Below are positions 44,644 to 56,260 of a stretch of DNA of 64,000 nt, one piece after another. The notes beneath the pieces were generated by a model. The model ran no database searches. It worked only from the letters and a program-made list of their open reading frames with translations, and was not told where the DNA came from. Source of the DNA: Symbiodinium natans (lineage: Eukaryota; Sar; Dinophyceae; Suessiales; Symbiodiniaceae); assembly GCA_905221605.1 (NCBI GenBank), contig CAJNDS010002712.1, forward strand, positions 1,052,501 through 1,116,500, in the 5' to 3' direction. The position numbers and the translations under genes were made by a program. The stretch's first letter is position 1, and every line of letters starts with the position of its first letter.

Positions 44644-44763
44644 GACTTGGATTGCAGGATATTCAAAAAGCGTGGCGTTGTCACAGAGCTTGCGTCCGGC
44701 GGAGGCTTCGGGTGCATCCGATCCCAAAACTGCAAAGCCATCCAACTTGCAATTGCCAGCTGA
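44644..44763 (+). CDS. Possible exon with cold-shock-like motif
   Basis: The frame contains RGVVTELASGGGFGCIR, close to the cold-shock domain pattern Lys-Gly-x-Val-(x)6-Gly-(F/Y)-Gly-Phe-Ile. The alternative frame over the same bases reads IQKAWRCHRACVRRR, which is IQ-motif-like, so frame choice is uncertain. An acceptor-like TTGCAG lies at about 44,653-44,658. No second RNP motif was found downstream. Confidence 0.2.
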   Translation, partial: DLDCRIFKKRGVVTELASGGGFGCIRSQNCKAIQLAIAS

Positions 44764-46125
44764 CAGCCTCGCGATTCCAGTGCTCACGTTTGGCACTGCA
44801 TAGGTCTGGATCTGGGTTTGAAAAGAGTTTGGCGGTCTGTGCTGACGGTTTCTTGAGGCCGCGGCCGCTGTGCATACGGATCATACGAAGTTGAGGTGCT
44901 CGATAGTGCTCTCGAGAACTTCACCGCAGCCTCGTATTGCCCAGATGCCGAAATTTCCCGTAAGAATCGTGATGTCTTCTCGTCCCTGCAAGTCTGCTGC
45001 AGCTAGATCCCTCAAGCCTCATCCCCTGTGCATCCCTATGTTTCGGATCGGTGGTAGTGGCCACTGGAATTTGCCAATTGAGAAGCTGGTAACTGGAGGC
45101 AGAAGCGCGCGGCTCTGCAGCAACTGACATCCTTTGCACGGAGGAAGGGTGCCGTGTGCTTTGCTCCCAAGCAGCAAGTTAAGTACCTGCACATAAGTGA
45201 CAGCTCAGGTATTAAACTTAAGGCTTGCCATGTCTTATGTTATCAGATGAGGCAGATTGACTTTCGTTGTACAGCTTAGAAGGATCTTCATCCACTTTGT
45301 GAGATTGATTGGTCATGCCTGCCTTTGTGTATGCACTTGAACATGAGGTTGCTTCTTGTCGAACCCCGGACGGACTGCGCATGACCCCAAACCCAGAATC
45401 CCGCAATGCCAAAAACAACTAAGGTGGTCAGAGCCATGAATAGGCTCATCCAGGCAGGATCACAGAGCAAAACTAACAAAGGAAGATTGCTTCAGGCAAT
45501 TTCTGGTCCATATCAGGGAGTGCCTTGCGGGGAGATTGAACACATGCCCCTTTTTGTGGAGCATGTGTGTGGCCTGTCAGGAGGTTGATTGGATATTCAG
45601 GTGTTGAATGTGGCATAGCAATCTGTTCAGCTCCTGCACGTTGAGGGCTTGGGAGGGAAGGTCCTTGAGGTTTAGGGGAGGGTTTTTTGGTCAACTTGAA
45701 TTACGGGCTGATCCTGCGGGATCCTGTTTAAGGTGGCCAAGCTGTATTTGTAGAGGGCCACCCGGCTAGAGCGGGTCCCAGATTTACTGCATAACAATGT
45801 TGCAGTATCTGGCACAAAGCACCAACTACTGGGGGCTTCCGTAGTGTTCTCTTCGGCCAGGTGAAGCACGAAGCTGCCGTTTGCATTCAGAGCTCTTGGC
45901 GCGGGCTGCAGGCGAATGACTTCTTCTTGCCTGCCCAAAAGTTCCGAAGCCTGCTTGGGTACGAAGCCAGATACCGAGACCTCAACAGGGCCACGTAGTG
46001 CTGAAACCGTCAATCTCTTATTGAACTTGCATGTTCTTGTATTCTCATATGGCTAGGTTGTTATATTAAGTTTTTGTTGTATCTATATTGAATCTATATG
46101 TTTTACATGATTCGGAACTCGTCAG

Positions 46126-46741
46126 ATCCGGCGCCGCTTCGCCGGAGACCGCGACCAGATGGAGCGTGCACGTGATCGGCGGGAGATCATCCGGCGCAAG
46201 GTGGCCTTTTGTGCTGGACGATGCCGCCAGTGCAGTCTTTATATTGAACTCGCTTCTTGGGATGCGTTCCGAAACAAGTTGCGCAAGAATTCTGTGGACC
46301 GATGTTCCCAAAATCCCGAAGTTCCTGGATTGATCAGGATTCCTCAATTCTTGGCTTCCCCGACTTCTCCAAGTTGTTTTGTCGTTTGCGAGTGGCGCAG
46401 GCGCAGCTTCTGGAGGGCAAGGCGTCAAAGGCCCCGACAACTCCGAGCCATCCGAGCCTACCGCCACGACGCTTGGCCTTCTGTGTCCACGGCTTACTTT
46501 GGAGGTTCAATGGTAGCCCCAAGTCTAACTGTACTTGTAACCGACTTAGGGGCGTACAAGTACAGTGATAAATTGAGATAATTCGTACCCTTGAACCTTC
46601 AAGAAATACGACGAGCTGACCTTCCTTTAAGCCATCTCTCCGCAGCTAAGGGATCTGTGGCCCCGGCATAGTGCAGAGCACCTCCGAGAATCTTGGCCCC
46701 TTCAGGAAGCCTCGAAGGCTGCGAGTTTGGAGCTTCTAGGG
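46126..46741 (+). CDS. Three-exon chain of an unrecognised basic helical protein (partial)
   Basis: Exon 46126-46200, flanked by CGTCAG and GTGGCC, encodes 25 highly charged residues (IRRRFAGDRDQMERARDRRE and on). It joins in phase to 46401 (acceptor GGCGCAG), which starts AQLLEGKASKAPTTPSHPS and ends at one of several GC donors (about 46421, 46430 or 46475). A third short exon, 46706-46741, with acceptor CTTCAG and donor GTAGGC, adds EASKAASLELLG. Further basic, Ser-rich sequence (RDGRMQSRSKRLSL) occurs near 46,875-46,920. The sequence predicts a charged helix followed by a disordered segment. No family was recognised. It may be the 3' part of a larger plus-strand gene beginning near 41.6 kb. 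Confidence 0.4.
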
Positions 46742-48515
46742 GTAGGCAAGCAGTGTCACTTTTTTGGGGCGATTGTGGAGGATTTCTGCTTGGCGATTTC
46801 GATACGACTCCTGACATTGAGATACAGCATACTCCCACGCACAAGGAAGCCAGCCAGCAATGCCTCCTCGGCAACGCCACGTGATGGGCGCATGCAGTCT
46901 CGGAGCAAGCGCCTTTCCCTAGGTGGAACAAGGGATGGAATGGGAAGGTAGGTGTGTAGAACTGTTCTTCGTAGAGTTGCATCATAGTGCTTCTCTGTAT
47001 TTCCTCGTGTTAAACTGCTTGACAACTGGAGGGACACGTTTTTCAGGCTGCGCTTGGCATCCTGGTTGAATCAGGGGTTGTGCTGGTACTTGGGCCTTGG
47101 GCGTTGTTGGTGATGGTTGCGAGTGTGCCAAAAGTCTTCCCCGTTTTCTGGGAGTAGCAGCTTCGAGCCACTACAGCATCATCCCTACACAAGACGACCA
47201 TGAAACTGCACGATGAATAAAGTAGAAAGTGAGAGGCAGCAAAGATCCTCCAGCCGCTCCACGCCCCCACGCACAAGCTCCCGCGGGCTCCATATCCATG
47301 GCTAAGTTCTTGGCTTCACAGCCTCTCGGCACAGCCCATGGGAGCCCTGCAGAAATCAGTTGACCTCTCAACACAGGTAGGCGCACTGTCCGTTTCGGAT
47401 GTTTTCTGCCCTCAAGACTCTCTAAGGGTTTCCTAGATTTGTTCGATTGCGCTGCCCTCAGAAGTGGAAGTTGGCAGCATCAGCTGAGTTCACATGGACA
47501 GCACCCATAAGTCTCTCGCACAGGTGGCAATCAAGTGTCTGTAGCGGGTCAGTGTAGGCCCTAAAGCCGAACAGAGTAAGCTGCGCAAGTCCCCCCATAG
47601 TAGTCACAATCTTCCTGCTTTGGGCTCTGCACCTCACTTTTCACTCTATGAAGCTCCAATGCCCCAAGACAAAATATTATGGGTCCCTGCTGAGTGCTTC
47701 GTCCAGCTATGCGTCTGCTAATCGGTTGATTTCAGCCTGCGTCCTAGTTGAACAGAAAAGGTCTCAGCAAGGGGCGATACAGCTTTAACTTATCTCAACC
47801 CTGAACATTCAGAATTCAGGCGCGAGCCCTCCAAATCAAACAGCCTCCCAGGAACGCACTTTCTTCGTCTTTTCGCAACACTACGGCTGTGGATGTCCCA
47901 GCGCTCCTACGCAGCCTCTTGACGCGCGGCCTCCTCTCGAGTGCCTCAGACTGCCTTTTTTCCGGGGAACAAAGAGGTACCTCAAAAACAATCGCAAGAA
48001 AGTATTTGTCGATTTTGTCGCACGTGTATTGCCTTTCAAGGGGTTTTCGAACACCCTGGACATATGTGTGTGTTGCCGAAGAATTTTACATGGGGTTTTG
48101 AACAACCTGCCAAAGTAGATTTGGGGGTTCTCGAGCTAGGACCAAGGCACGTGTTCGATCGGAGATGTTGCGGGCAGAGTCGCTTTGTTTTGGGTTTCAG
48201 GGTGAGGGCTGAACAACACTTGGAAGCAAGATAGTCAACGTGTACTTCCCAAGGCATGACGGCATGACCCTGACAGATAGGAAACGCAGCCTGGCGTGGG
48301 GCCCAACGCCAAGCCAATCCTTTCACCAAGCTCAGGGCATGGGAGCCAGGGTTAAAACATCAAAGTCCCTGAGCCTGAAGGCCGGCCACATAGCTCGCCC
48401 TTCTCTGCGGAGTTGGGCCGCAATTCAGATCTCGAGGCGGGGAATTTTTTCTTAGCCTGATCAGCAAAGTAGTACCATAATGTGAACTCCTCCCGAGCCC
48501 TCCATGTTCATGTTG

Positions 48516-48518
<3 letters not shown>

Positions 48519-48548
<30 letters not shown>
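48519..48548 (+). repeat. (GA)n microsatellite
   Basis: Fifteen perfect GA dinucleotides. Confidence 0.95.
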
Positions 48549-48552
<4 letters not shown>

Positions 48553-49617
48553 TGAGCACACTCCCACAATAGCACGTACAGCCATACAAGAACAGAATGC
48601 TAGGGGAGGGCCATGGCCGTACAAGGAAGCTTGGCAATGAGGGAGAATCAACGTATCCTTGAAGTGCATAGACTCTGGGTTGGCACCTGCGCCCGGGCCC
48701 CACTCCTCAGGCCATTCACAATTGGCTTGCGAGCTGCTTGGGTCATCTAGACAAGTCTCGGGTCCTTGACGGGAATTTGCAGAATCCCAACTCCGACTAG
48801 AATGTACACGAGCTTGTTCTGACAGCTAGTGGTAGCACCAGCAGTCTAAAGTTGAGATTCATGAAGGTTTCTCTTTACAAGACGGAACATGCCCTCGTCG
48901 GGTTTTGGCCCAATCGGTAGAAATGCACTCTTTCTGGGTTTTTTCGAAGATTTTTCGAAGCTGCCATTCAAAGTGTGCAGTGCTACGCGTCCTCAAAATC
49001 CCTGGCGAGACTTTGGACTCTCTGGGCTTGACATCAACCCGAAGGCGCCCTTAACCCTTGCAGCCTCAGGTGCCCTGCCCAGTCTCCGTGTACGCGGCGT
49101 CCTGCGCGTGGAGTGCAGTGGAGCTGCAGCAGCTGCATACAGCAGTGCTGCTTGGCGAAAGGGAGGGGCGGGGGGTCCTTCAAGTTGTCGGAACCCTTGG
49201 AGGCCAAAACTCCCGCAACCAGTAGAAGTTTAGGAGTTCTGCCTCGCCGATACAGGTTGCCTCCACACTGGGGCCGGAGAGGCTGCTTTGGCATGGAGCC
49301 TTGGTGGAGTATGGACCAGGAGGCATCTAGTGGCAGGTTGTGGCCATAAACTGTCCCCACATTGCAAGCAACCAGAGCCGCAGCAAAGTCGGCAAGAGCC
49401 CGTGGTGGGAAGTCAGCCAGCTCTTTCTGGTTGCTGCATGTGAGCTCCACTTGCTCTTCCTCTTGTCAGCTCTTGCCGCGTGTGCCTCCCTGCCTCGGTC
49501 AAGGAACCTCCTGGGACTGCGCAACTTGGCTCTGTGGCACTGGAAACCCTTAAAAAGGCTTGAGGTTCGGGAGCTGTGACTTGACAGCCTGAGGACAAAG
49601 GAAGCTGACATTCGGGT

Positions 49618-49640
49618 GGGGGGGGGGGGGGGAGGGGGGG
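49618..49640 (+). repeat. Poly-G tract
   Basis: Twenty-three bases, G except for one A. Similar G runs occur near 10,431-10,460 and 10,541-10,567. Confidence 0.9.
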
Positions 49641-52348
49641 ACCACTTCGAAAGGAATCTGCTGCATGACTGTATGCTCTGGTATACGACGTATGTCGCAA
49701 ACTTCTTGATTAACCTGATTACCCAAGACACACAGTGGAGCGTCGTGAGATCTTCCGAGGTAGGAAACATTGCGCAGAACGGCTTCAACCGTGGCTACAG
49801 CGGACGACATGGTTCGAAGTTGGGGAAAGGCTCGTCTTTCGGGTGGAAATGATGGGGTGGAGGTGGACCCACGAGTTTCGGGAGCCTGACCCGTGCCTAT
49901 CTAGAGATCCTGTAACCCAAGGCGTCCAAAGACGGCAGCTTGCAACTTTATTGCCAGAAAGTGTGGGCCATGGACCGTGAAGCCTCTGCGAACTTGAAAC
50001 AAGAACAAAGGAATCCCGGTCAGGTAGCTATTTCGCCGAAGAGCCAGCCTTTGCCCTCCGCTTCTGTGGGCGGCGGGAACCGAAGGCAATTTTCTTGGCA
50101 GGCAGGTTCGGGACGACGACTTGTGGTCAAGCATTTTGGCTCACTTTAGTTGATGTCTCAGGAAACGCTGTTGGGTTTCCGCAAGCAAGCAGCAGCACCA
50201 CTAAAGGCCTCCTCTAAACTTGTCAAAACTGCGAGCCGCCAAGGGCCCAGCAGGTGAAGTGCTCACAGAGCATGCGGGCCGTTTACGTCGTTAAGCTGTT
50301 TTCACATCAAGTTGCCCCCCCCCACTTGAAGCCCACACAAAGCTAGGGGTCAGACGTGCCATCCCAGTGGACCCCCAGGATGCTTCCGCCACAGCTGCGG
50401 CTCAAACCCGCCCCAGTGAGACTGGGCCGTGTCAAAGACACGGAGTCGTTTCACCTGAGCTCTGGTTTGCATAGGACTTCTATTTTCGTTCGCCTTGGAG
50501 GTTTACGATGGCCTTCTGAGTTTGAATAGCATAAGTATATACATTTATACAGTACATATATAGCTATCTAGTCCAATAGGTTGACCTTGATTTCGCCTAG
50601 GAAGCTGGACAAGTGAGTAGAGCCTGCAAGATGTAGCGGAGGCTTTTGTCTTGACTGTTTTCTTGACTCTTCCCCTGGCAGCCAAAGAGCAAACAACTTC
50701 GATATCAGTCACCCTGACCCTTGCATCCCTCAATGCCATGTTCTGCTGCTGTGAAGCGGCGGCAGAGTCGAGCTACACGCTCGACCCTTGCCATGCGAAG
50801 CATCAAGCACTCTACACTGGCTTTGAAAGGACCGCGGTTTCAGAAATGGGCCCTTTCTTACTTAGGGTCGCGATGATGTTATTGCCGAAGTCCTTTCCAA
50901 ATTGTTGTGGGCCCAATCTTCAAGGCGAAGGGAGAAACCCCGGCAAAGCAACCTCCCCAAACATGCCCGGAAGGACACCTGGAGTGGAAGCAATCTTCGC
51001 TACTTGGCTTCAAGGTTCAGGAGACGAGGAGCATGCTGAACATTCATGTGGCTCTGTCCGGAAAGCTGACAACTCCGGAAAGCAACATGCTGCTCAATGC
51101 ATATGAGCAGAACCGTCAGCATTCGTCACCGGCAGGGTTGCTCTTTTGTTTTTCAGGGCTGCTTTCTCAACCTGACCTCGTGATTTCAGGTTGTTCGGCT
51201 GGAGACCAGTTCACCGGCACGTTCGCAGCTGCCCGGAATCCTGCTGGATGCCCCCTGAATGGCATTGAGTTCGAGTGAGCAGCACGCTTGTAGTTGCGGG
51301 CTGTAGGAAGCCTTTTCACAGAGACGATTTTGACCCTGACATGCCCCGTCTAGTACACCTTGTCATGTCGTTATGCTGCTAGTGGATGCCGAGGCATCTG
51401 CCATGTTTGAGTAGGCCAATTCTTGAAACCCGCAGGATGGGACTGCAGATCCAAGAACCAACCGTCCACTTCTCGAAGCGGCCCAGGTCACGAACCCTGT
51501 GTGTCCACTGGTGCAGAGTATCAAAGAAGACGGACTGGCAGCACGATGGAACACTTTGGCTGAGGAGCTTGGGGGTTCTACATCACATTCTCACTGCGCT
51601 GACACCCATGGGCTTGCATCCATACTGTATCACATCATACCTATCACCTGGCATCCTCTTGCCGGTGACAGGAAAACAGTACTTTGCCTGGCCACTGTCG
51701 CCAAACGAGCGCTTTAGGGTTCAGGGATGTTTAGGTTGACATTGCCTCCTGGTAGCAATTACTATGCGAAGGCTTGATCTGTATGTAACAGTGTTCTGGC
51801 ATGTGTCTGTGGCGCGCCGGACTGAGGGGCTTTTGTATAGAGCATGACTTGTCCCTCATCCAAACATATCCCAACCAAACACGCGTTCGCCTCGCCTTCT
51901 GTGCTGCGCTCGGATTCCGCTGATGAAAGCCAAAGGTAGCGGAAGTGTCGAACAGACCTCTGAGCCTCTGAGCAGGAGGGGCAGCGCATCTGCACCTTCG
52001 ATCGCCTGGTCGAGATGAACGGTTTCCGCGGCCCGAGCCTGGCACCCTGGTCTCAAGAAGTTTCCTGTGTTGGAAGTCGAAGCAATTGCATTCTGCCCAC
52101 CAGCTCTCGCAATGCAACTGCTTGGGCCCAGAGGATATCACGGTGGAGAGAGCTGATGCGGGTTGTATAATGCAGACTTGGTCAGGAGGCAAGTTGGCAG
52201 TCGGGGCTCGCACGCTGCAATCACATTGAGCCCACACGCTGGATGCGAGTTGCCTAAGGCCCCCCCTCAGTTATACAGGACCGAGGAAGAGTTGCAGAGT
52301 GCGTACGCTGGAGTGCTCCAGCTCAACAGTTGCAAGATATTGGAGAAT

Positions 52349-52376
52349 CCTAAACCCTAAACCCTAAACCCTAAAC
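52349..52376 (-). repeat. Interstitial CCCTAAA array
   Basis: Four perfect CCCTAAA units (TTTAGGG on the minus strand), about 155 bp from a long array in the opposite orientation. Confidence 0.95.
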
Positions 52377-52528
52377 ATGTCAATCTACCGAACCTCCAAG
52401 GAAATGGCTCGGCTTTTAGCACGCAACGTTCGACCCGAAGGGCTGTTACTCACACTGCAGCGGCCTGTGGAACGACGCCGGGCCCAAATTCATGAGCCTT
52501 CCCACCTCTCTGCTGATTCAAGACCTTG

Positions 52529-52703
52529 TTTGGGGTTTGGGGTTTAGGGTTTATTCGGGTTTTTTAGGGTTTATTAGGGTCTATTCGGATTGATTAGGGT
52601 TTATCAGGGTTTATTAGGGTTTATTAGGGTTTATTAGGGTTTATTAGGGTTTATTAGGGTTTATTAGGGTTTAGGGTTTAGAGTTTAGGGTTTAGGGTTT
52701 AGG
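52529..52703 (+). repeat. TTTATTAGGG / TTTAGGG array
   Basis: An array of about 175 bp. It opens with TTTGGGG and TTTAGGG units, continues with decamer TTTATTAGGG units, several degenerate first and then at least six perfect in a row (about 52,600-52,670), and ends with heptamer TTTAGGG units. The decamer is the telomere-type unit with a TTA or ATT insertion. It lies in head-to-head arrangement with the CCCTAAA array at 52349-52376. Confidence 0.95.
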
Positions 52704-54260
52704 TGCGATGTGTTTGGCAAACATTCCTGGGCGAGTGTGGTCATTGAGTTTCAGAGTCCAACGTGGCATCCGAGGACGGGTCAGACTTCAGCTACCTGGA
52801 GAATCTTGATGGGCAACTGTGGGGAGCATGAACGAGCACAGGGTTTATCCAGGTCCTCCTCATAAACCCAAAACTTGAGCAAAGAAGCAGAAGCCCTCAC
52901 TAATAAACGCATGCCTCACACTCTAATCCATCTAAGCCCTAAGCCATTGAACGCACATTCTACACCCTAACCCTCAGCAAACCCTATTTCATCTACGCCT
53001 TAAGGTTCAACCCTAGGCCTGGCCACCTAAATCCCTTCTCCCAAATCCCCACTCCCAAATCCCCACTCCCAAACCACGGCCCTCCCTAGTCGAAACAATA
53101 CATCTGAAGCCTGTTGCTCGTGAGACACTGCAAGAGAAAGAGGGAGAGAGGCATGAAGAAGCCAGGCCAGAAAGCAAGATAGAGAGAGGCGCCGCAGAAG
53201 AGAGGCAGTGACAAAGGCGCGCTAACCATCTGATCCGTAGAAGAGGTAGAGTGAGAGCCTGGCATGTGCCAGTGCGAAAACATGTTGAGAGGCCGACCGA
53301 AGGATGAGTTCAGTGGCATTTTTTCAGACCCCCTGAGGAATTGGGCCTCACTGTCCACTACAAGAAGCCACTTGGCTCAGGGGCAAAGCCAGCTTTGGTA
53401 GCTTTGCTCTTGTTTCTTGGGTGGCTCCATGATCGACGCGGCCGGATTTGCTGTTGCATGTGTGACTGGGAGAGTGCTGCACTCTGAGTTCTTGAGATCG
53501 CAAAAGCCATAAGGTATGGCTCTCTCGCACCGTGGGTGTCCGAGATGCCTCTGACAGGCCTAATTGCAAGGTGGGGACGGGTTTCCACGCACTTCTCTCA
53601 GGGTTTAGAGATGGCTAAGGCGCATGATTCCATCCGTTCTTCGCAGGCAAATGCATCTGTCTACCATGTTCAACCGTTAGACGTCCAAACATCCCCAAGG
53701 TCTGAAATACAAACCGCGGTAAGCCAACGAGAAACAACAGTACCTTGAACTTGATATTGCCAAGCGTCTTGCGGTGCCATAAGTTAGCTTACACCCTCGA
53801 GGGGCTTGTCGGGCCATAGGGCACAAGTTCATCCACACTTCGGTCCTGTGCCTTTTGGCCAACGTTTTATCGTCATCTGTTGATGCTCGTGGGTATGTCA
53901 TGCGACTACCCAACTCCCACCGAGTCTGAGCAGGTGGAACCTGGAAAGGCCACACGAGGCTATTGCCGCCAACGACCGCCGCTGGGCCCGCAATGCCTTG
54001 GATGCGTCGGCCCGGGGGTCGGGAAGCCTTGGCCTTTTCATTCTGAAGGTGTTGATCTGTGGCTGTGGATGACTTGTCTACACAAAGGTCGGCTTAGCTT
54101 GCAAATGTGAGCAACACCTCAAGACCGCAAAGTGATGACGATTGTGGGGGTAGGATTGAAGGTGTTTATGATGTTTAGGCATCCCACGATCTCTTGAGGC
54201 ATCCTGGAAGTGAACGGCATGCGAGGCTCCGGGTTGAAGAGAGCTTGTGGCTGCTTGTGG

Positions 54261-54327
54261 TTTAGGGCTTAGGGTTTAGGGGATAGGGTTTAGGGTTTAG
54301 GGTTAAAAAAAAGGGTTTTGGGTTTAG
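54261..54327 (+). repeat. Interstitial TTTAGGG repeats
   Basis: Six to eight TTTAGGG-type units interrupted by a short A-run. Confidence 0.85.
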
Positions 54328-55799
54328 CGTTGCGACAAGTAGTTTTGTTGACACCCTGCAAGGATGTGACAGGCCACTTGGTAGAATGTCATGAAGCCCC
54401 AAGATGCATGACCCTCACGCTGGAGACCCATACACGGAAATAGTTACTGAATGTTGCACTGGCTTTAGTAGGCCCCCGCCTACCCACCCCAAACAGAAAA
54501 CCTAACCCCCTCGATAGGAGATGCCCCCCGGGAGCCCCCCAAGCAACTCTGGGGAGAAAAATATATAAATAGAAAAAAAAACTGAGCTGAAGCCAAGCCC
54601 TTAAGCCCTGAAACCTTCACGGCCGAAAGGCTTGAAGCTGTCTGGCAACCCCCCATGGCTGAAGCCACAGCACTTGAAACCCGAAGCTTTCAGGGCCTTG
54701 AGGCCTGAAGTTTTCCTGCAACAAAGTTGTGATGATAGCACCCCAAACAAACGGGCTGGGGCTGGCCCGTGGGCTACCTATGGGCCTCATTTCGTAGTGA
54801 AATTCAACAAGGTTTTAGATAGGCTTTGCTTCCTCCATTCTCCAGACTGGTGCAGGAGTGAGACAAACCCTAAACCCGAAGCACAGGCCGAAACCAGAGA
54901 CCCTTACAAAGATGATCCCCAAAAAAACTTGCGATTCTAGCAGGTGGCCCGAACAAACTGGGTTCGCAGAATGATTTCGGAAACTCGTGATTATAGATGG
55001 TAGCCCTACAAAAGCCAGTGCAACATTGGTAGCATCGTGAAGTCAGAGCTCACAACTCGTGGGCAGGACCTCCGCCCGAACTTGTCGAAGAGGTTGGAAG
55101 AGCCACGCAGAGCGTGGAACTCCTTTTTCTGCACTACGGCCAGTGAGACGCCACCCCGAAACCCACCCGCGACAAGTGCATAGACACCTGATTCGACTTG
55201 ATACTAAAGCCCGCTCAACCCTTGCCTTCAGATCAAACTTTCCTCAGACCTGCCTTGCGCAGCTGCCAATGTGCAAGCCGGGTATTCACACAGCGCAGTC
55301 TCTTGTCACTAAGAAGCTATCTGCCATCCTGTTTGTAATGGTGTCTGCACCAGGGACAAATCCTCTACGAACTTACCATCTTGGGTGCAAAGTGGAAACT
55401 CTGCCTGGGCATTCTCAGAGGCGCAGATGAGGGTAGGACCGGGTAGGGGCAGTTGCGCCTGGGGTGATCGCCATCCGAACCTCTGAGGCCCCCCCAGGGG
55501 TCCAGGAACCACGTGTTACTGTAGTTTGCGTCGAAGTGCTTTGTGCCGCCTCTCCATCCCGTCCTGGCATATGTTTTAACTGAACAACAGGACATGAACA
55601 ATGAAACAGCGTTTCTATCCCTAGAAAGCGACATAGCCCCTTAAGCCTTTAAGTCTGCAGACTGTAAAAGTTTGATTCATCTGCGGCTTATCAATCCTCT
55701 ACTGTCCTTTTAGGACCAATCGTTGTGTGTTATACTGACTGGGTTTTGTGTCTTTGTCTTCATTATTCGCCTCCATGCTTTCCTTGAAAGCTCCCCAAA

Positions 55800-56260
55800 C
55801 GCGCGTCCCCCTCTCAAGCACCCTCCCCCCCCCCTCGCAAGCCGATCAACCACCCTCGCCCTCTTATCCCTGATTGCATCTCCCCTCATTCCACCACGTT
55901 TCCACTCACACCCCCCGCCCGGTGCCCTTGAGACCCCACACCATCTGCATCCGCACCACGACATCCGCAGCGCCCACGCCCCAACTCAAGCCATGCACAC
56001 ACTCAGACCGACACCTACACACCACCACACCACCCGAACCACGCAGACTGCCACACCATCCACATTCATCCAAACATGCTCACACCACCATTCGCTACCC
56101 ACATGCACTCAGACAGAGACCCATACACACACCCGCACCTCCACACCATCCACCCCATCCACACAATCCGCACCATCCGCACCATCCGCACCATCCTCAG
56201 TACCCATCCCACCGACTCCACTCATACCACCCAAAGCACCTCCCATCTGCACCATCCGCG
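55800..56260 (+). repeat. C+A-rich, G-depleted tract with CACCATCCG units
   Basis: About 460 bp in which the plus strand is dominated by C and A with few G. It is built of CACC, ACAC and CCATCC motifs and includes four to five near-perfect CACCATCCG nonamers at about 56,165-56,200. The long His/Pro/Thr-rich frames in all three plus frames follow from composition. Confidence 0.8.

Larger units (their letters stand above)
46950..52300. other. Stretch without a recognisable gene
   Basis: Only short or composition-driven open frames. A minus-strand frame near 49,377-49,450 (KELADFPPRALADFAAALVA) has protein-like helical content but no partner. A plus-strand frame near 51,020-51,130 is likewise unassigned. 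GA repeats lie at 48519-48548 and a G-run at 49618-49640. CATTTTGGCTCA at 50132-50143 is an exact 12-base match to the spliced-leader core. Confidence 0.4.

Noticed and set aside
49034-49450. 138-codon minus-strand frame with PPRALADFAAALVA
   Set aside because: One stretch looks like a helical repeat, but the rest is unstructured, other frames are also open, and no neighbouring repeat was found.
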